NCBI RefSeq assembly: GCF_009769385.1
Contig: NZ_ML775962.1
Span: forward strand, 252,955 to 316,954
DNA length: 64,000 nt
Source of the DNA: Saccharothrix deserti
GTDB lineage: Bacteria; Actinomycetota; Actinomycetes; Mycobacteriales; Pseudonocardiaceae
Reading direction: 5' to 3'
Shown one piece after another: positions 37,876 through 46,152 of the stretch (within the stretch, counting starts at the first letter, position 1; every line of letters begins with the position of its first letter). The position numbers and the translations under genes were made by a program. The notes under the pieces are model-generated. The model was not told the DNA's origin, did not search any database, and saw nothing but the letters and a program-made list of their open reading frames with translations.

Positions 37876-39564
37876 TCAGCGCGGGTCGTCGCGCTCCCGT
37901 CGCACGGTGACCTTGCGGCCCTTGATGGTGGCGCCCCGCAGTGACGCGATGACCTGCTGCGCCGCCGCCTCCGGCACCTCCACCAGCGAGAACCGGTCCG
38001 CGATCTCGATCGCGCCGATGTCCCGGCCGTTCAGCCGGGCCTCACCCGCGATCGCGCCGACCAGGTCCTGCGGCCGGATGCCCGAACTGCGGCCCGCGCC
38101 GACGAACAGCCTCGTCATGCCCGCGGACGGCCGGCGCGGCTTGCGCGGCTCACGGCGGTCGCCGCCGGCCTCGCGGCCACGGCGCTCACCGGACGGCCCG
38201 GACCGCGGCACGTACTCGGGGATCTCCTCCTCGTCGGCCGCCGCGCCGGTGGCCTCGTGCGCGAGCTTGACCGCCGCGAGAGCCACCTCCATCACGTCGA
38301 ACTGGTCGGTCAGCGTCTCCACCACGACCCGGAAGTGCTCCAGGTCGTCCTCCAGCAGGCTCTCGTGCAGCGCGGCCCTGGTCAGCTCCAACTTGCGGGC
38401 CCGCAGGTCGGCGATGGTCGGGACCTTCTCCATGTGGATGCGCTGCTTGGTGACGCGCTCGATGGTCTTGAGCATCCCGTGCTCACGCGGCTCGGCCAGG
38501 GTGATCGCCACACCCTCGCGGCCCGCCCGACCGATCCGGCCGATGCGGTGCACGTACGACTCCGGCGCGGACGGCACGTTGTAGTTGACGACGTGCGTCA
38601 GCTGCTCGATGTCCAGCCCGCGGGCCGCCACGTCCGTGGCCACCAGCAGGTCCGCCGTGCCGTTGCGCAGCCGTGCCATCACGCGGTCGCGCTGCTCCTG
38701 GCTGATGCCGCCGTGCAGCGACTCCGCCCGGTAGCCGCGCCCGTTCAACGTCTCGGTGAGCTGGTCGACCTCGTCACGGGTCCGGCAGAACACGATCGCC
38801 GCGGTCGGCGCCTCGACGTCCAGCACCCGGCCCAGCGCGGCCGGCTTGTGGGCGCGCGGCACGACGTACGCGCTCTGCCGCACGCGCGGCGCCTCGCCCG
38901 GCTCGGCCTGCTCACGGCCGATGGTGATGCGCACCGGGTCCTTGAGGTGCTGGCGGGCCAGCCGGTCGATGCGTCCCGGCATGGTCGCGGAGAACAGCAC
39001 GGTCTGCCGCTCGGAGGGCGTCTCGGCCAGGATCGTGTCCAGGTCCTCGGCGAAGCCCATGTCCAGCATCTCGTCGGCCTCGTCGAGCACGACGACTTCC
39101 AGGTTCTCCAGCTTCAGCGTGCCCCGGTTGAGGTGGTCCACCGCGCGGCCCGGCGTGGCCACCACGACGTCCACGCCCTGCTCCAGCACCCGCAACTGCC
39201 GCCCGATGGGCTGGCCGCCGTAGATCGGCAGCACCCGGGCGCCCAACTCCCGGCCGTACCGGTGCACCGCTTCGGAGACCTGCACCGCCAGTTCCCGGGT
39301 CGGCACGAGCACGAGCGCGAACGGCGCCCTCGAGTTCCGCTCACCGCCGGCCATGCGTTCCAACACGGGCAGCGCGAACGCGGCGGTCTTGCCGGTGCCG
39401 GTGGCGGCCTGTCCGAGCAGGTCGCGGCCTTCGGTCAACGGCGGGATGGCCTCGCGCTGGATGGGGGTGGGCTCCTCGTAGCCGAGGCCGGTGAGCGCCC
39501 GGAGGAGTTCGGGGCGCAACCCGAGGTCGGCGAAGCTGGTCCGGTCGTCGGGCTCGTCGTTCAT
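37876..39564 (-). CDS. DEAD-box RNA helicase (DeaD/CsdA-like)
   Basis: A 562-aa helicase. Q motif GLGYEEPTPIQREAIP, Walker A ATGTGKTAAF (about residue 57), VPTRELAVQV, ATPGR, VVLDEADEMLDMGFA (DEAD), LFSATMP, then in domain 2 VFCRTRDEVDQL, ATDVAARGLDI and YVHRIGRIGRAGREG. A charged linker rich in E, R and G (about 450-490) precedes a C-terminal DbpA-type RNA-binding domain (MTRLFVGAGRSSGIRPQDLV). DeaD-like proteins help ribosome assembly and RNA decay, often in the cold. ATG 39564 begins directly before the Q motif. Confidence 0.92.
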   Translation of the reverse strand: MNDEPDDRTSFADLGLRPELLRALTGLGYEEPTPIQREAIPPLTEGRDLLGQAATGTGKTAAFALPVLERMAGGERNSRAPFALVLVPTRELAVQVSEAVHRYGRELGARVLPIYGGQPIGRQLRVLEQGVDVVVATPGRAVDHLNRGTLKLENLEVVVLDEADEMLDMGFAEDLDTILAETPSERQTVLFSATMPGRIDRLARQHLKDPVRITIGREQAEPGEAPRVRQSAYVVPRAHKPAALGRVLDVEAPTAAIVFCRTRDEVDQLTETLNGRGYRAESLHGGISQEQRDRVMARLRNGTADLLVATDVAARGLDIEQLTHVVNYNVPSAPESYVHRIGRIGRAGREGVAITLAEPREHGMLKTIERVTKQRIHMEKVPTIADLRARKLELTRAALHESLLEDDLEHFRVVVETLTDQFDVMEVALAAVKLAHEATGAAADEEEIPEYVPRSGPSGERRGREAGGDRREPRKPRRPSAGMTRLFVGAGRSSGIRPQDLVGAIAGEARLNGRDIGAIEIADRFSLVEVPEAAAQQVIASLRGATIKGRKVTVRRERDDPR

Positions 39565-39659
39565 ACCCTCAAGTCTCGCTGATCGCCCCTGAACCGCTCG
39601 GTGAGGGGGGTACGCCCAGGATGTGGTCCTGCAGTTCGGCGTGCCGGAACTCCGTCGGC

Positions 39660-39698
39660 GGGCCCGGTGTGGAGGCTTGCCGTCTTCACACCGGGCCC
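39660..39698 (-). terminator. Hairpin terminator of the CE15 gene
   Basis: GGGCCCGGTGTG (39660-39671) pairs perfectly with CACACCGGGCCC (39687-39698) around a 15-nt loop, 25 nt past the CE15 stop. No T-run follows, as is common in actinobacteria. Confidence 0.65.
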
Positions 39699-39722
39699 TG
39701 GGAATTCGCCGAGCGCGGGGGA

Positions 39723-41354
39723 CTACCTGGCGGAGCAGGTTGGGGTCATTCCCGAGCCGGTGCCGGTGGCCTGGTAGCCGAATTCGGTCGACTGGCCGGC
39801 GGCGATGGAGCCGTTGAAGCTGACGTTGGTGAAGTCGACCGTGCCGCTGTTGCCGCTGCGGTTGGCGTTCCAGGCGTTGGTGATGCCTGCGCCCGACGGC
39901 AGGGTCATGGAGACGGTCCAGCCGTTGACCGGCGCCGAGCCGGCGGTGACCTTGACCGTGGCGACGAAACCACCCGTCCACTGGTTGATCGACACCGACG
40001 CCGTGCAGCCGCTACCGGTCGGCGGAGTGGTGGTCGTGCTGGTGGTGGTGGTCGTCGTGGAGGTGGTGGAAGTGGTCGAGGTGGTGGACGTCGGGCCGTC
40101 CGAGAGGGTCGGGGTCGTCCAGGTCCTCCACTCGGACAGGTTGCCGGTCGCCCTGCTCGACATCCTGATCGTGCCGGGAGCGTTGCCCGTCTTCAGCAGG
40201 AACTTCTGGATGTTCTGCTGCAACGGGGTCCGCCATTCGGCCCTGGACGCGCAGTGGCTGCCGTCCTGGACGTCGGACCAGTAGGTGATGTTGTCCCCCG
40301 CGCCGAGCGCCTTGTAGACCTCCGCTCCGCCCAACGCCGCCACGCTCGCGGACTTGGGGCCGAGGTTGGTGATGTGGGGGTTGTCCATGATGAACAGTCC
40401 GCGCGGCGCGACCATGGCCACCACTTCGTGCGTGTCCACCGGCAGGTTCGCCGGGTTGCTCGTGAAGGAGCCGAACGCGTCGCCCAGCCACGGCTGTTCA
40501 CCGTAGGCACTGCTCAGGCTCTGGGCGCCTTCCCCGGGAATGCCGCGGAAGACGGGCACACCGGCGCTGCCGGACTCGATCGGCATGGTCAACGCGATGC
40601 GCTGGTCGAGCACACCGATCGCGAAGGCGCCCTTCCCGTACCGCGAGCATCCCGTGACGCCCATCGCGTCCGCTTTGAGAACGCTGCCGCCCGACTGCTC
40701 GATGACGTCGATGATCCGGCTCACGCCCCAGCCCCAGGCGGCCAGCAGCCCGGTGCTGCTCGTGGCGCCGTAGATGCTGTAGAACGCGCCTTGCTTGTTG
40801 TTGCGCGGCGTGCCTTCTCGTCCGACCGCGAGGGGGTCGTAGTTGATGACGGCGGCACCGGCGGCTTTGATCGTGGCCGTGTCCGCTCCGAACCCTCCCA
40901 CGACGACAACGGCGGGGAACGGGCCGGAACCGCTGGGCAGTTCGACCCTCGCCGAGAAGCTGGAGCTCCTGCCGTTGTGCGTCACGTTCACGGTGATGTT
41001 GGTGTTCGAGACCGTTCCCGTGACGCTTGAGGGCTTTCCGGGCTTCTCGCCGTAGACGTACCGCTCCGCCAGCTTCTTGATCTCCGCCCGTCGGCACCGC
41101 CAGTCGGACTTGGTGGAGATGCGCGTGCCGTTCAGCTTCTGGAAGGGATCGGGAAGCTTGGCATCGGCCGTTAACGAGCCGGGCAGGGTCACCGGGCAGT
41201 CGGCACCCTCGTCTTCGACGCCCGCGGCGACCGCGAGACTGCCGGTGGCCGTGGTTCTCGCTACCGCCGTCAACGCTCCAGCGAGCGCGAGCGCCGCTAC
41301 CGCCAGCATGACGACCGTCGAACGGATCCTGGAGCGGCCTGAGCTGATGATCAC
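39723..41354 (-). CDS. Secreted CE15 glucuronoyl esterase with CBM2
   Basis: A 543-aa exported enzyme. A Sec signal peptide (about 1-33; VVMLAVAALALAGALTA) leads to the CE15 catalytic domain (about 50-410) with the nucleophile motif MGVTGCSRYGKGAF, the acid region LTMPIESGSAGVP and the His in VQDGSHCASRAEW. A Thr/Ser-rich linker (about 430-455) precedes a family 2 carbohydrate-binding module whose Trp residues (NQWTGGFVATVKV, NGWTVSM) would bind cellulose or xylan. CE15 enzymes cut ester bonds between lignin alcohols and glucuronoxylan. A GTTTCGA-N8-TCGAAAC inverted repeat lies just upstream. Confidence 0.9.
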   Translation of the reverse strand: MIISSGRSRIRSTVVMLAVAALALAGALTAVARTTATGSLAVAAGVEDEGADCPVTLPGSLTADAKLPDPFQKLNGTRISTKSDWRCRRAEIKKLAERYVYGEKPGKPSSVTGTVSNTNITVNVTHNGRSSSFSARVELPSGSGPFPAVVVVGGFGADTATIKAAGAAVINYDPLAVGREGTPRNNKQGAFYSIYGATSSTGLLAAWGWGVSRIIDVIEQSGGSVLKADAMGVTGCSRYGKGAFAIGVLDQRIALTMPIESGSAGVPVFRGIPGEGAQSLSSAYGEQPWLGDAFGSFTSNPANLPVDTHEVVAMVAPRGLFIMDNPHITNLGPKSASVAALGGAEVYKALGAGDNITYWSDVQDGSHCASRAEWRTPLQQNIQKFLLKTGNAPGTIRMSSRATGNLSEWRTWTTPTLSDGPTSTTSTTSTTSTTTTTTSTTTTPPTGSGCTASVSINQWTGGFVATVKVTAGSAPVNGWTVSMTLPSGAGITNAWNANRSGNSGTVDFTNVSFNGSIAAGQSTEFGYQATGTGSGMTPTCSAR

Positions 41355-41423
41355 CAGAGCTCTCCTTCCGGGTGGGTGGAGGCGAAGGCGGCGGTCCTTG
41401 ATCGCGGATGCGAATAACCTAAA

Positions 41424-41445
41424 GTTTCGAGCAGGTTATCGAAAC
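41424..41445. promoter_or_regulatory. Inverted-repeat operator upstream of CE15 gene
   Basis: GTTTCGA (41424-41430) and TCGAAAC (41439-41445) form a 7-bp-arm inverted repeat with an 8-nt spacer in an unusually AT-rich stretch. A TAGGTT -10-like hexamer on the minus strand follows. GAAA/TTTC palindromes are reported for xylanase control in streptomycetes, so sugar-responsive repression is possible. Confidence 0.45.
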
Positions 41446-41527
41446 ATGTCAATGTGACCTGACCTGCGCAAACTTTTCGTGGTCTCACTTGGCGATCGCC
41501 GAACGTGGCGAGCGCGTCCCGACGTGA

Positions 41528-42067
41528 TCAGGTAAGGGGGTTCGCCGCCCTGAACTCCGCGAGCCACCGCCTCACCTCACCGGCCGACCGCAGCCGCACC
41601 CACGGCACGCCGGTCCGCGCAAACCGGTCCGGGTACTCCGCCTGGTGCCTGCGGTGCGCGTGGAACGCCCACGACAGCACCGAATTCGGCCCGATCAGCG
41701 CGCCCGGCCCTTCCCGGTTGCCGTTCCACAGCTCGGTCCGGCGCACGATCCGGATCGTGGTGCGGCGCAACAACCGCAGCATGATCACCCGCAACGGCAG
41801 GTCGAGCCACACCACGAGGTCGGCGCGGTGCCACAGGACTTCCGCGGTCTGGTTGATGTAGTTGCCGTCGACCACCCAGGCGGGCCCCTCGGTGGCCGCC
41901 GCGAGCCGCGCCCGGAACTCCTCCACCGGCGGTGGCGTCCAATCCGGGCCGTGTTGGATCGCGTCCAGCTCGACGTGCACGCCGTCGACCAGCGGCGCCA
42001 ACGCGCCCGCCAGCGTCGACTTGCCCACACCGCTGACGCCCAGGACCACAATGCGACGCGGAACCAT
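41528..42067 (-). CDS. Small P-loop kinase (adenylate-kinase-like)
   Basis: A 179-aa P-loop protein. Walker A VVLGVSGVGKSTLAGALA at the N-terminus, GVHVELDAIQHGPDWTPPP (the FlaR/topology-modulation-like D-x-[IL]-x-[HW] pattern), WVVDGNYINQTAEVLWHRAD and a LRRTTIRIVRRTELWNGNRE lid-like basic region. It resembles DNA-topology-modulation-protein/AAA_17 small kinases, whose substrate is not known. ATG 42067 follows GGGAGG at 7-nt spacing. It is divergent from the antiporter. Confidence 0.8.
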   Translation of the reverse strand: MVPRRIVVLGVSGVGKSTLAGALAPLVDGVHVELDAIQHGPDWTPPPVEEFRARLAAATEGPAWVVDGNYINQTAEVLWHRADLVVWLDLPLRVIMLRLLRRTTIRIVRRTELWNGNREGPGALIGPNSVLSWAFHAHRRHQAEYPDRFARTGVPWVRLRSAGEVRRWLAEFRAANPLT

Positions 42068-42362
42068 GCCGAAGCCTCCCGGGTGAGTGAACCGGTGCAG
42101 GCTTACCAGCTCGCCGTGACCCGAGGCCACCCGATTGATCACAGAGTCCACATCGGACCGTTTTGCCCACCCGGCCTGGTCCTGATCGTCATCGGCCGAG
42201 TCGATCTGACGAAGTGGGGCCGAAATTTTGCCGAAGTCGGCACGGCATCACCGATCTGTTGGCGCTCGGTCACAGCGGGCCGAAAGCATTGACCTCGACG
42301 ATCAGGACGGCGCTCGAAGAGGCCGGGCGTTCAAGCCGCTTTGTCCTATGTGGAGGGCAACT

Positions 42363-43613
42363 TTGACTGACATCCTTTTACGTGCGGTGCACGTGGTCGC
42401 CGTCCTGGCGGTGGTGTTGGTCGCCGCGTACCTGGGACGGCTCGTGGCACGTGCGCTGAGGCAGCCCGAGGTCATCGGCGAGATCCTGGCAGGCATCCTG
42501 GTGGTGCCGGCGGTGCTCGCGGTCGGTGGCGCGTCGACCCTGGCGGCGGTGTTGCCGACCGATGTGGTGAGCCCGCTGAAGGTCGTCGGGCAGGTCGGCC
42601 TGGTGCTGTTCCTGGTCGGCGTGGCGCACGAACTCCGGCACGGCGGCTCGGGCCTGGGCGCCCGTGCGGTCGGCTGGGTTACCGCCGGTTCGTTCCTGCC
42701 CGCCCTGCTCACCGGCCTGGTGATGGCCGCGTGGGTGGTCTGGGTGGCCGATCCGGAACTGCGCGGCGACGCGCCCACACCGGCGCTGGTGCTGATGATC
42801 GCGGTGGCGTTGAGCGTGACGGCCGTGCCCGTGCTGGCCCGCGTGCTGGAGGACCGGGGCATGGTGGAGAGCCCGGCGGGCAGGCTCGCCATGGCCGCCG
42901 CCGTGGTCACCGACTCGGCGGCGTGGGTGCTGCTCGTGGTGGCCGTCGGCATCTCCGGTGGGCTCGTGGTGTCCCTGGTCCTGCTCGTCCTCGGCGTCAC
43001 GGTGACCGTCATCGGCCGCATCCTGCTGCGCGGCCGGGTGCCGATGTCGTGCGCCGAACGTTCCCCCCGTGCCACCGCCGCGGCCGTCTCCGCGTTGGCG
43101 CTGCTGGTGGCGTTCCAGTTCGAGCACTGGGGCCTGACCGCCGTGTTCGGCGCGTTCGCGGTCGGCCTCGCGATCCCCGGCGGGCCGTGGGCCAAGGCGG
43201 TGCGGCCGGTGATGTCGTCCGGACGCCTGCTGGTGCCGGTGTTCTTCGTGGTGGCGGGCATGGGTGTGGCGAACGCGCCGCGCGGCTCGGTGCCGTGGAG
43301 CGCCATCGCCATCGCGCTGGTGCTGGCCATCGTCGGCAAGATCGGCGGCGGCTACCTCGGCGGTCGGCTGGCAGGCCGGGACCGCCGGACGGCGTTGACG
43401 GTCGGAGTGCTGGTGAACACCCGCGGCCTGACCGAGATCGTGGTGCTGCAGGCCGGGTACAGCGCCGGTCTGCTCTCCGTGCAGCTGTTCCTGGCCCTCG
43501 TGGTGATGGCGCTGGTGACCACTGCCATGACCGGACCGCTGCTCTCCCTCATCGAACGCCGGGTCGCACCGAAGCGGGTACCGGTCCCCGGGCTGCCCCC
43601 GAACAGGCCATGA
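42363..43613 (+). CDS. CPA2-type cation:proton antiporter
   Basis: A ~416-aa membrane transporter of the Kef/NapA (CPA2) family with about 12 helices. RQPEVIGEILAGILVVPAVL is the conserved helix 1-2 region, MIAVALSVTAVPVLARVLED and VTDSAAWVLLVVAV hold the ion-site Asp, and VGVLVNTRGLTEIVVLQAGY is a strong Na/H-exchanger signature. It exchanges K+ or Na+ for protons. There is no TrkA-N domain. TTG 42363 has an excellent ribosome-binding site (GGAGGG, 6-nt spacing). ATG 42348 is the alternative. The 295 nt between this gene and the kinase hold no gene I can support. Confidence 0.87.
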   Translation: MTDILLRAVHVVAVLAVVLVAAYLGRLVARALRQPEVIGEILAGILVVPAVLAVGGASTLAAVLPTDVVSPLKVVGQVGLVLFLVGVAHELRHGGSGLGARAVGWVTAGSFLPALLTGLVMAAWVVWVADPELRGDAPTPALVLMIAVALSVTAVPVLARVLEDRGMVESPAGRLAMAAAVVTDSAAWVLLVVAVGISGGLVVSLVLLVLGVTVTVIGRILLRGRVPMSCAERSPRATAAAVSALALLVAFQFEHWGLTAVFGAFAVGLAIPGGPWAKAVRPVMSSGRLLVPVFFVVAGMGVANAPRGSVPWSAIAIALVLAIVGKIGGGYLGGRLAGRDRRTALTVGVLVNTRGLTEIVVLQAGYSAGLLSVQLFLALVVMALVTTAMTGPLLSLIERRVAPKRVPVPGLPPNRP

Positions 43614-43621
43614 CCCGGACG

Positions 43622-43662
43622 CCGCTCTCCCCGCCAGGCGGGACTCCTGGTGGGGAGAGCGG
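43622..43662. terminator. Strong bidirectional terminator
   Basis: CCGCTCTCCCC (43622-43632) pairs perfectly with GGGGAGAGCGG (43652-43662). An inner CCAGG/CCTGG stem extends it. It lies between the convergent antiporter and LCP genes. Confidence 0.8.
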
Positions 43663-43676
43663 ACCGGTCACCGCTC

Positions 43677-44720
43677 TCAGTCGACGCAGCCGTCGTCCGG
43701 GTTCCGGGAGGTCGGGACGGGGGACGCGATGGGCTGGGTGGGCTGGTCGGCGAAGAACTCCGCCGCGAACGCCTTGGCGTCCGCCGGGTCGATGGCGAAT
43801 GCCGGGTTGGTCCGGGTCTCGATGAGATCCGGGTTGACCGGGATCGTCGCGGTGCGGGCGTTCGGGGTGAGTTGCCCGGCGAACTCCAGCAGGTTCCAGT
43901 CCGGGTCGGTGCGCACGGCGGAACGTGCCGTCTCCACCAGTCGGGCGAGTTTCGCGGGGTCGTCGAGGCCGGCCACCTCGGCGGCCAGCGACCGGAGGAA
44001 CGCCTGGTGCCGCCTGACCCGGTCCAGGTCGCCGTTGCGCAGCCCGACGCGCTGCCGCAGGAACGCCAGCGCCTGCTCGCCGTTCAACGACTGCCGACCC
44101 GCGGGCAGGTCGATGCCGGAGTAGCTCTCACGGGCCGCCGCCTTGAGGCAGACGTCCACGCCACCGACCGCGTCCGCCAGCGAGGCGAAGCGCGCCATGT
44201 CGACGGCCGCGTAGTGGTCGATCTCCATGCCCACCAGCGCTGCGACGGTCTGAACGAGCGCCTGCGCGCCGGCCGTGTCGCCGTCCTGCCCCTCGGCCTG
44301 CGCGGCCGCGTGAGCCTCGGGGTACGCCGAGTTCAGCCTCCCCATGCCCCGGCCGGGGATGTCGACCCACAAGTCGCGCGGCAGCGACGCCGCGCTGACC
44401 GTGCCGTCCGCGCCGACCCGTGCGAGCACGATGGCGTCGGTGTTGGTTTCCCCGTCCAGACCGATCAGCAGCACGGTCTGCGGGGTCGCCGGCGGCGCGG
44501 CCGGGTCGACCGGCGGTGGCGACGCGTTCCGGCCCATGCTGAGCGGCACGATCACCGCGACGGCCGCGGCCACCACGGTCAGCGTGGCGGCGGCGATCAA
44601 CGCCATCGGCCGCCGCCGGGACCGCTTGCCGTGCAGGTTCGCGAGGACGGCGCGGTAGTCGACCGCCTGGTCCGCCTCGGCCGCGATCGCCTCGCGGATG
44701 AGGGCCTCCTGTTCGGTCAT
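43677..44720 (-). CDS. LytR-CpsA-Psr family protein
   Basis: A 347-aa LCP protein. A cytoplasmic head (1-38), one membrane helix (about 39-60; MALIAAATLTVVAAAVAVIV) and an exported LCP domain: TVLLIGLDGETNTDAIVLAR, LPRDLWVDIPGRGMGRLNSA and YAAVDMARFASLADAVGGVD. FLRQRVGLRNGDLDRVRRHQ carries the Arg residues that bind lipid pyrophosphate. LCP enzymes attach polymers such as arabinogalactan or teichoic acid to peptidoglycan. ATG 44720 overlaps the sigma-factor stop (ATGA), so a SigE-family sigma factor and this protein are coproduced. Confidence 0.9.
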   Translation of the reverse strand: MTEQEALIREAIAAEADQAVDYRAVLANLHGKRSRRRPMALIAAATLTVVAAAVAVIVPLSMGRNASPPPVDPAAPPATPQTVLLIGLDGETNTDAIVLARVGADGTVSAASLPRDLWVDIPGRGMGRLNSAYPEAHAAAQAEGQDGDTAGAQALVQTVAALVGMEIDHYAAVDMARFASLADAVGGVDVCLKAAARESYSGIDLPAGRQSLNGEQALAFLRQRVGLRNGDLDRVRRHQAFLRSLAAEVAGLDDPAKLARLVETARSAVRTDPDWNLLEFAGQLTPNARTATIPVNPDLIETRTNPAFAIDPADAKAFAAEFFADQPTQPIASPVPTSRNPDDGCVD

Positions 44721-45223
44721 CGCAGCACCTCCGACGGGGTGTTCTCGTTGATCCGCAGCTTCTGGAGCGCGCGGGAGATGTGGCTGCGCACGGTGCCTTC
44801 CGCGCAGCCCAGGATCTGGGCGATCTCGGCGTCGGTGCTGTCCTCGTAGTAGCGCAGCACGAGTGCCGCACGCTGCTTGCGCGGCAGCACGGCGATCCGG
44901 GCGCGCATCGCGTCCCGTTCCGCGTGCCGCACCGCCGGGTCGGCGACCACCGGCGCCAGTTCGTCGAGCGCGCTGTGCGTCGACGAGACGTCCCGGGCCG
45001 CCCGGCGGCGTCGCCACGACAGGTACTCGTTGGTCACCATCCGCTTGACGTAGAGGTAGGGCACGTCCACCGCCCCGATCCGCGCCCACCGTTGCCTGGC
45101 GCGCAGCAGCACGTCCTGGACGATGTCCTGGGCCAGGTACTTGTCGCACGTCAACGCCGTGGCGTAGCGCAAGAGTCGATCAAGACGTTCGGTGACGAAC
45201 TGGTCGTAGTCGTCGTCCGGCAC
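44717..45223 (-). CDS. SigE-family ECF sigma factor
   Basis: A 168-aa sigma factor with the compact SigE-family build of actinomycetes. Region 2 includes FVTERLDRLLRYATALTCDK, AQDIVQDVLLRARQRW and LYVKRMVTNEYLSWRRRR. Region 4 includes LPRKQRAALVLRYYEDSTDA and CAEGTVRSHISRALQKLR. GTG 45223 (AAGGGGG upstream) gives the usual family length. The frame stays open to 45316, but that adds residues outside the family. No anti-sigma gene follows. Instead the LCP protein is coupled, and its cytoplasmic head could serve that role (inference). Confidence 0.87.
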   Translation of the reverse strand: MPDDDYDQFVTERLDRLLRYATALTCDKYLAQDIVQDVLLRARQRWARIGAVDVPYLYVKRMVTNEYLSWRRRRAARDVSSTHSALDELAPVVADPAVRHAERDAMRARIAVLPRKQRAALVLRYYEDSTDAEIAQILGCAEGTVRSHISRALQKLRINENTPSEVLR

Positions 45224-45319
45224 GTCGCCCCCTTCTGCCGCTGTCAGGTCCGTTGCGGTCGGGAAACCCCTTGGAGGACGCGCCACGTTGAACCACTCGG
45301 GTGTGACCTGCGACACGTG

Positions 45320-45356
45320 TTGTCTATAACCCTATCTGGGGGTATACATGGGGTTA
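45320..45356 (+). promoter_or_regulatory. Near-consensus promoter with flanking inverted repeat
   Basis: TTGTCT (45320-45325) and TATACA (45343-45348) are 17 bp apart, the strongest classical promoter seen in the window. TAACCC (45327-45332) and GGGTTA (45351-45356) form an inverted repeat around the -10, a likely repressor site. It drives the RHH/Clp-N gene. Confidence 0.65.
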
Positions 45357-45380
45357 CACATTCCCTGGAGGGGGAACGTC

Positions 45381-46082
45381 GTGCCGAAGATCAACGTGTA
45401 CCTGCCGGACGAGCTGGCCGAGCAGGTCAAAGAGGTAGGGGTGCCGGTGTCGGCCGTGTGCCAGCGTGCCCTGGAGCAGGCCGTGCGGCGGATCGGGTCG
45501 ATCCGGGCGATCAGGCTGGACGACCCGGCGTCGCAGGACGCGGCGGCGCGCCAGTCCAGGTTCACCGACCGGGTGCGCACCGTGCTGCGGCTGGCCGCCG
45601 ACCGGGCCCGCGCGGACGGTTCGGCGACCGTCGGCACGGAACACCTGCTGGTCGGCGTGCTGGAGGAGGGTGGCAACCTCGCCTTGCGGGTGTTGCGGGC
45701 GATGGAGGTCGACCCGGACCGCATCACGTTGCCCGAGCAGCCCGCGGGCGACGCCACGCCCACGGCGTTCAGCCCTTCGGCGGCCGTCGCGCTGGAACTG
45801 GGCGTCACGGAGGCGATCACGCTGGGCCACAACTACGTCGGCTGTGAACACCTGTTGATCGGCCTGGCCGCCGAACCCGACGGCACGGCCGGCAACGTCC
45901 TGCGCGCCCTGGGCGTCGACCCGCGTTCCGCCCGTCAGGCCGTGGTGGCGGCGTTGAGCGGCTTCGCGCACTTCCAAGCCGCCTCCACACCGGCCGACCC
46001 GACCGCCGTGATCACCGCCGTGGTCCGCAAGGAACTCCAGCCGGTCGTCGAGCGGATCGAACGCCTGGAACGCCGGGCGTGA
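45381..46082 (+). CDS. Ribbon-helix-helix plus double Clp-N-domain protein
   Basis: A 233-aa protein. The N-terminal CopG-like RHH motif (about 1-45; PKINVYLPDELAEQVKEVGV) suggests DNA binding. Two Clp repeat (N-domain) units follow (about 65-115 and 125-190; VGTEHLLVGVLEEGGNLALR and YVGCEHLLIGLAAEPDGTAG), as found at the N-terminus of ClpA/ClpC. There is no AAA+ part, so it cannot unfold proteins itself. It could be a regulator, an adaptor for ClpC substrates, or a ligand-sensing repressor. GTG 45381 follows GGAGGGGG. The promoter inverted repeat suggests autoregulation. Confidence 0.82.
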   Translation: MPKINVYLPDELAEQVKEVGVPVSAVCQRALEQAVRRIGSIRAIRLDDPASQDAAARQSRFTDRVRTVLRLAADRARADGSATVGTEHLLVGVLEEGGNLALRVLRAMEVDPDRITLPEQPAGDATPTAFSPSAAVALELGVTEAITLGHNYVGCEHLLIGLAAEPDGTAGNVLRALGVDPRSARQAVVAALSGFAHFQAASTPADPTAVITAVVRKELQPVVERIERLERRA

Positions 46083-46152
46083 GACGGCCACCTGGATAGC
46101 CGACCCGGTAACGGGTAGCTTCCCGTCGTCCGCGCACCACGACGGGGAGCAC

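Noticed and set aside
42068-42362. Riboswitch upstream of the cation antiporter
   Set aside because: No c-di-AMP (ydaO) or other recognisable riboswitch core was found by eye in this 295-nt leader; a covariance-model search would decide.
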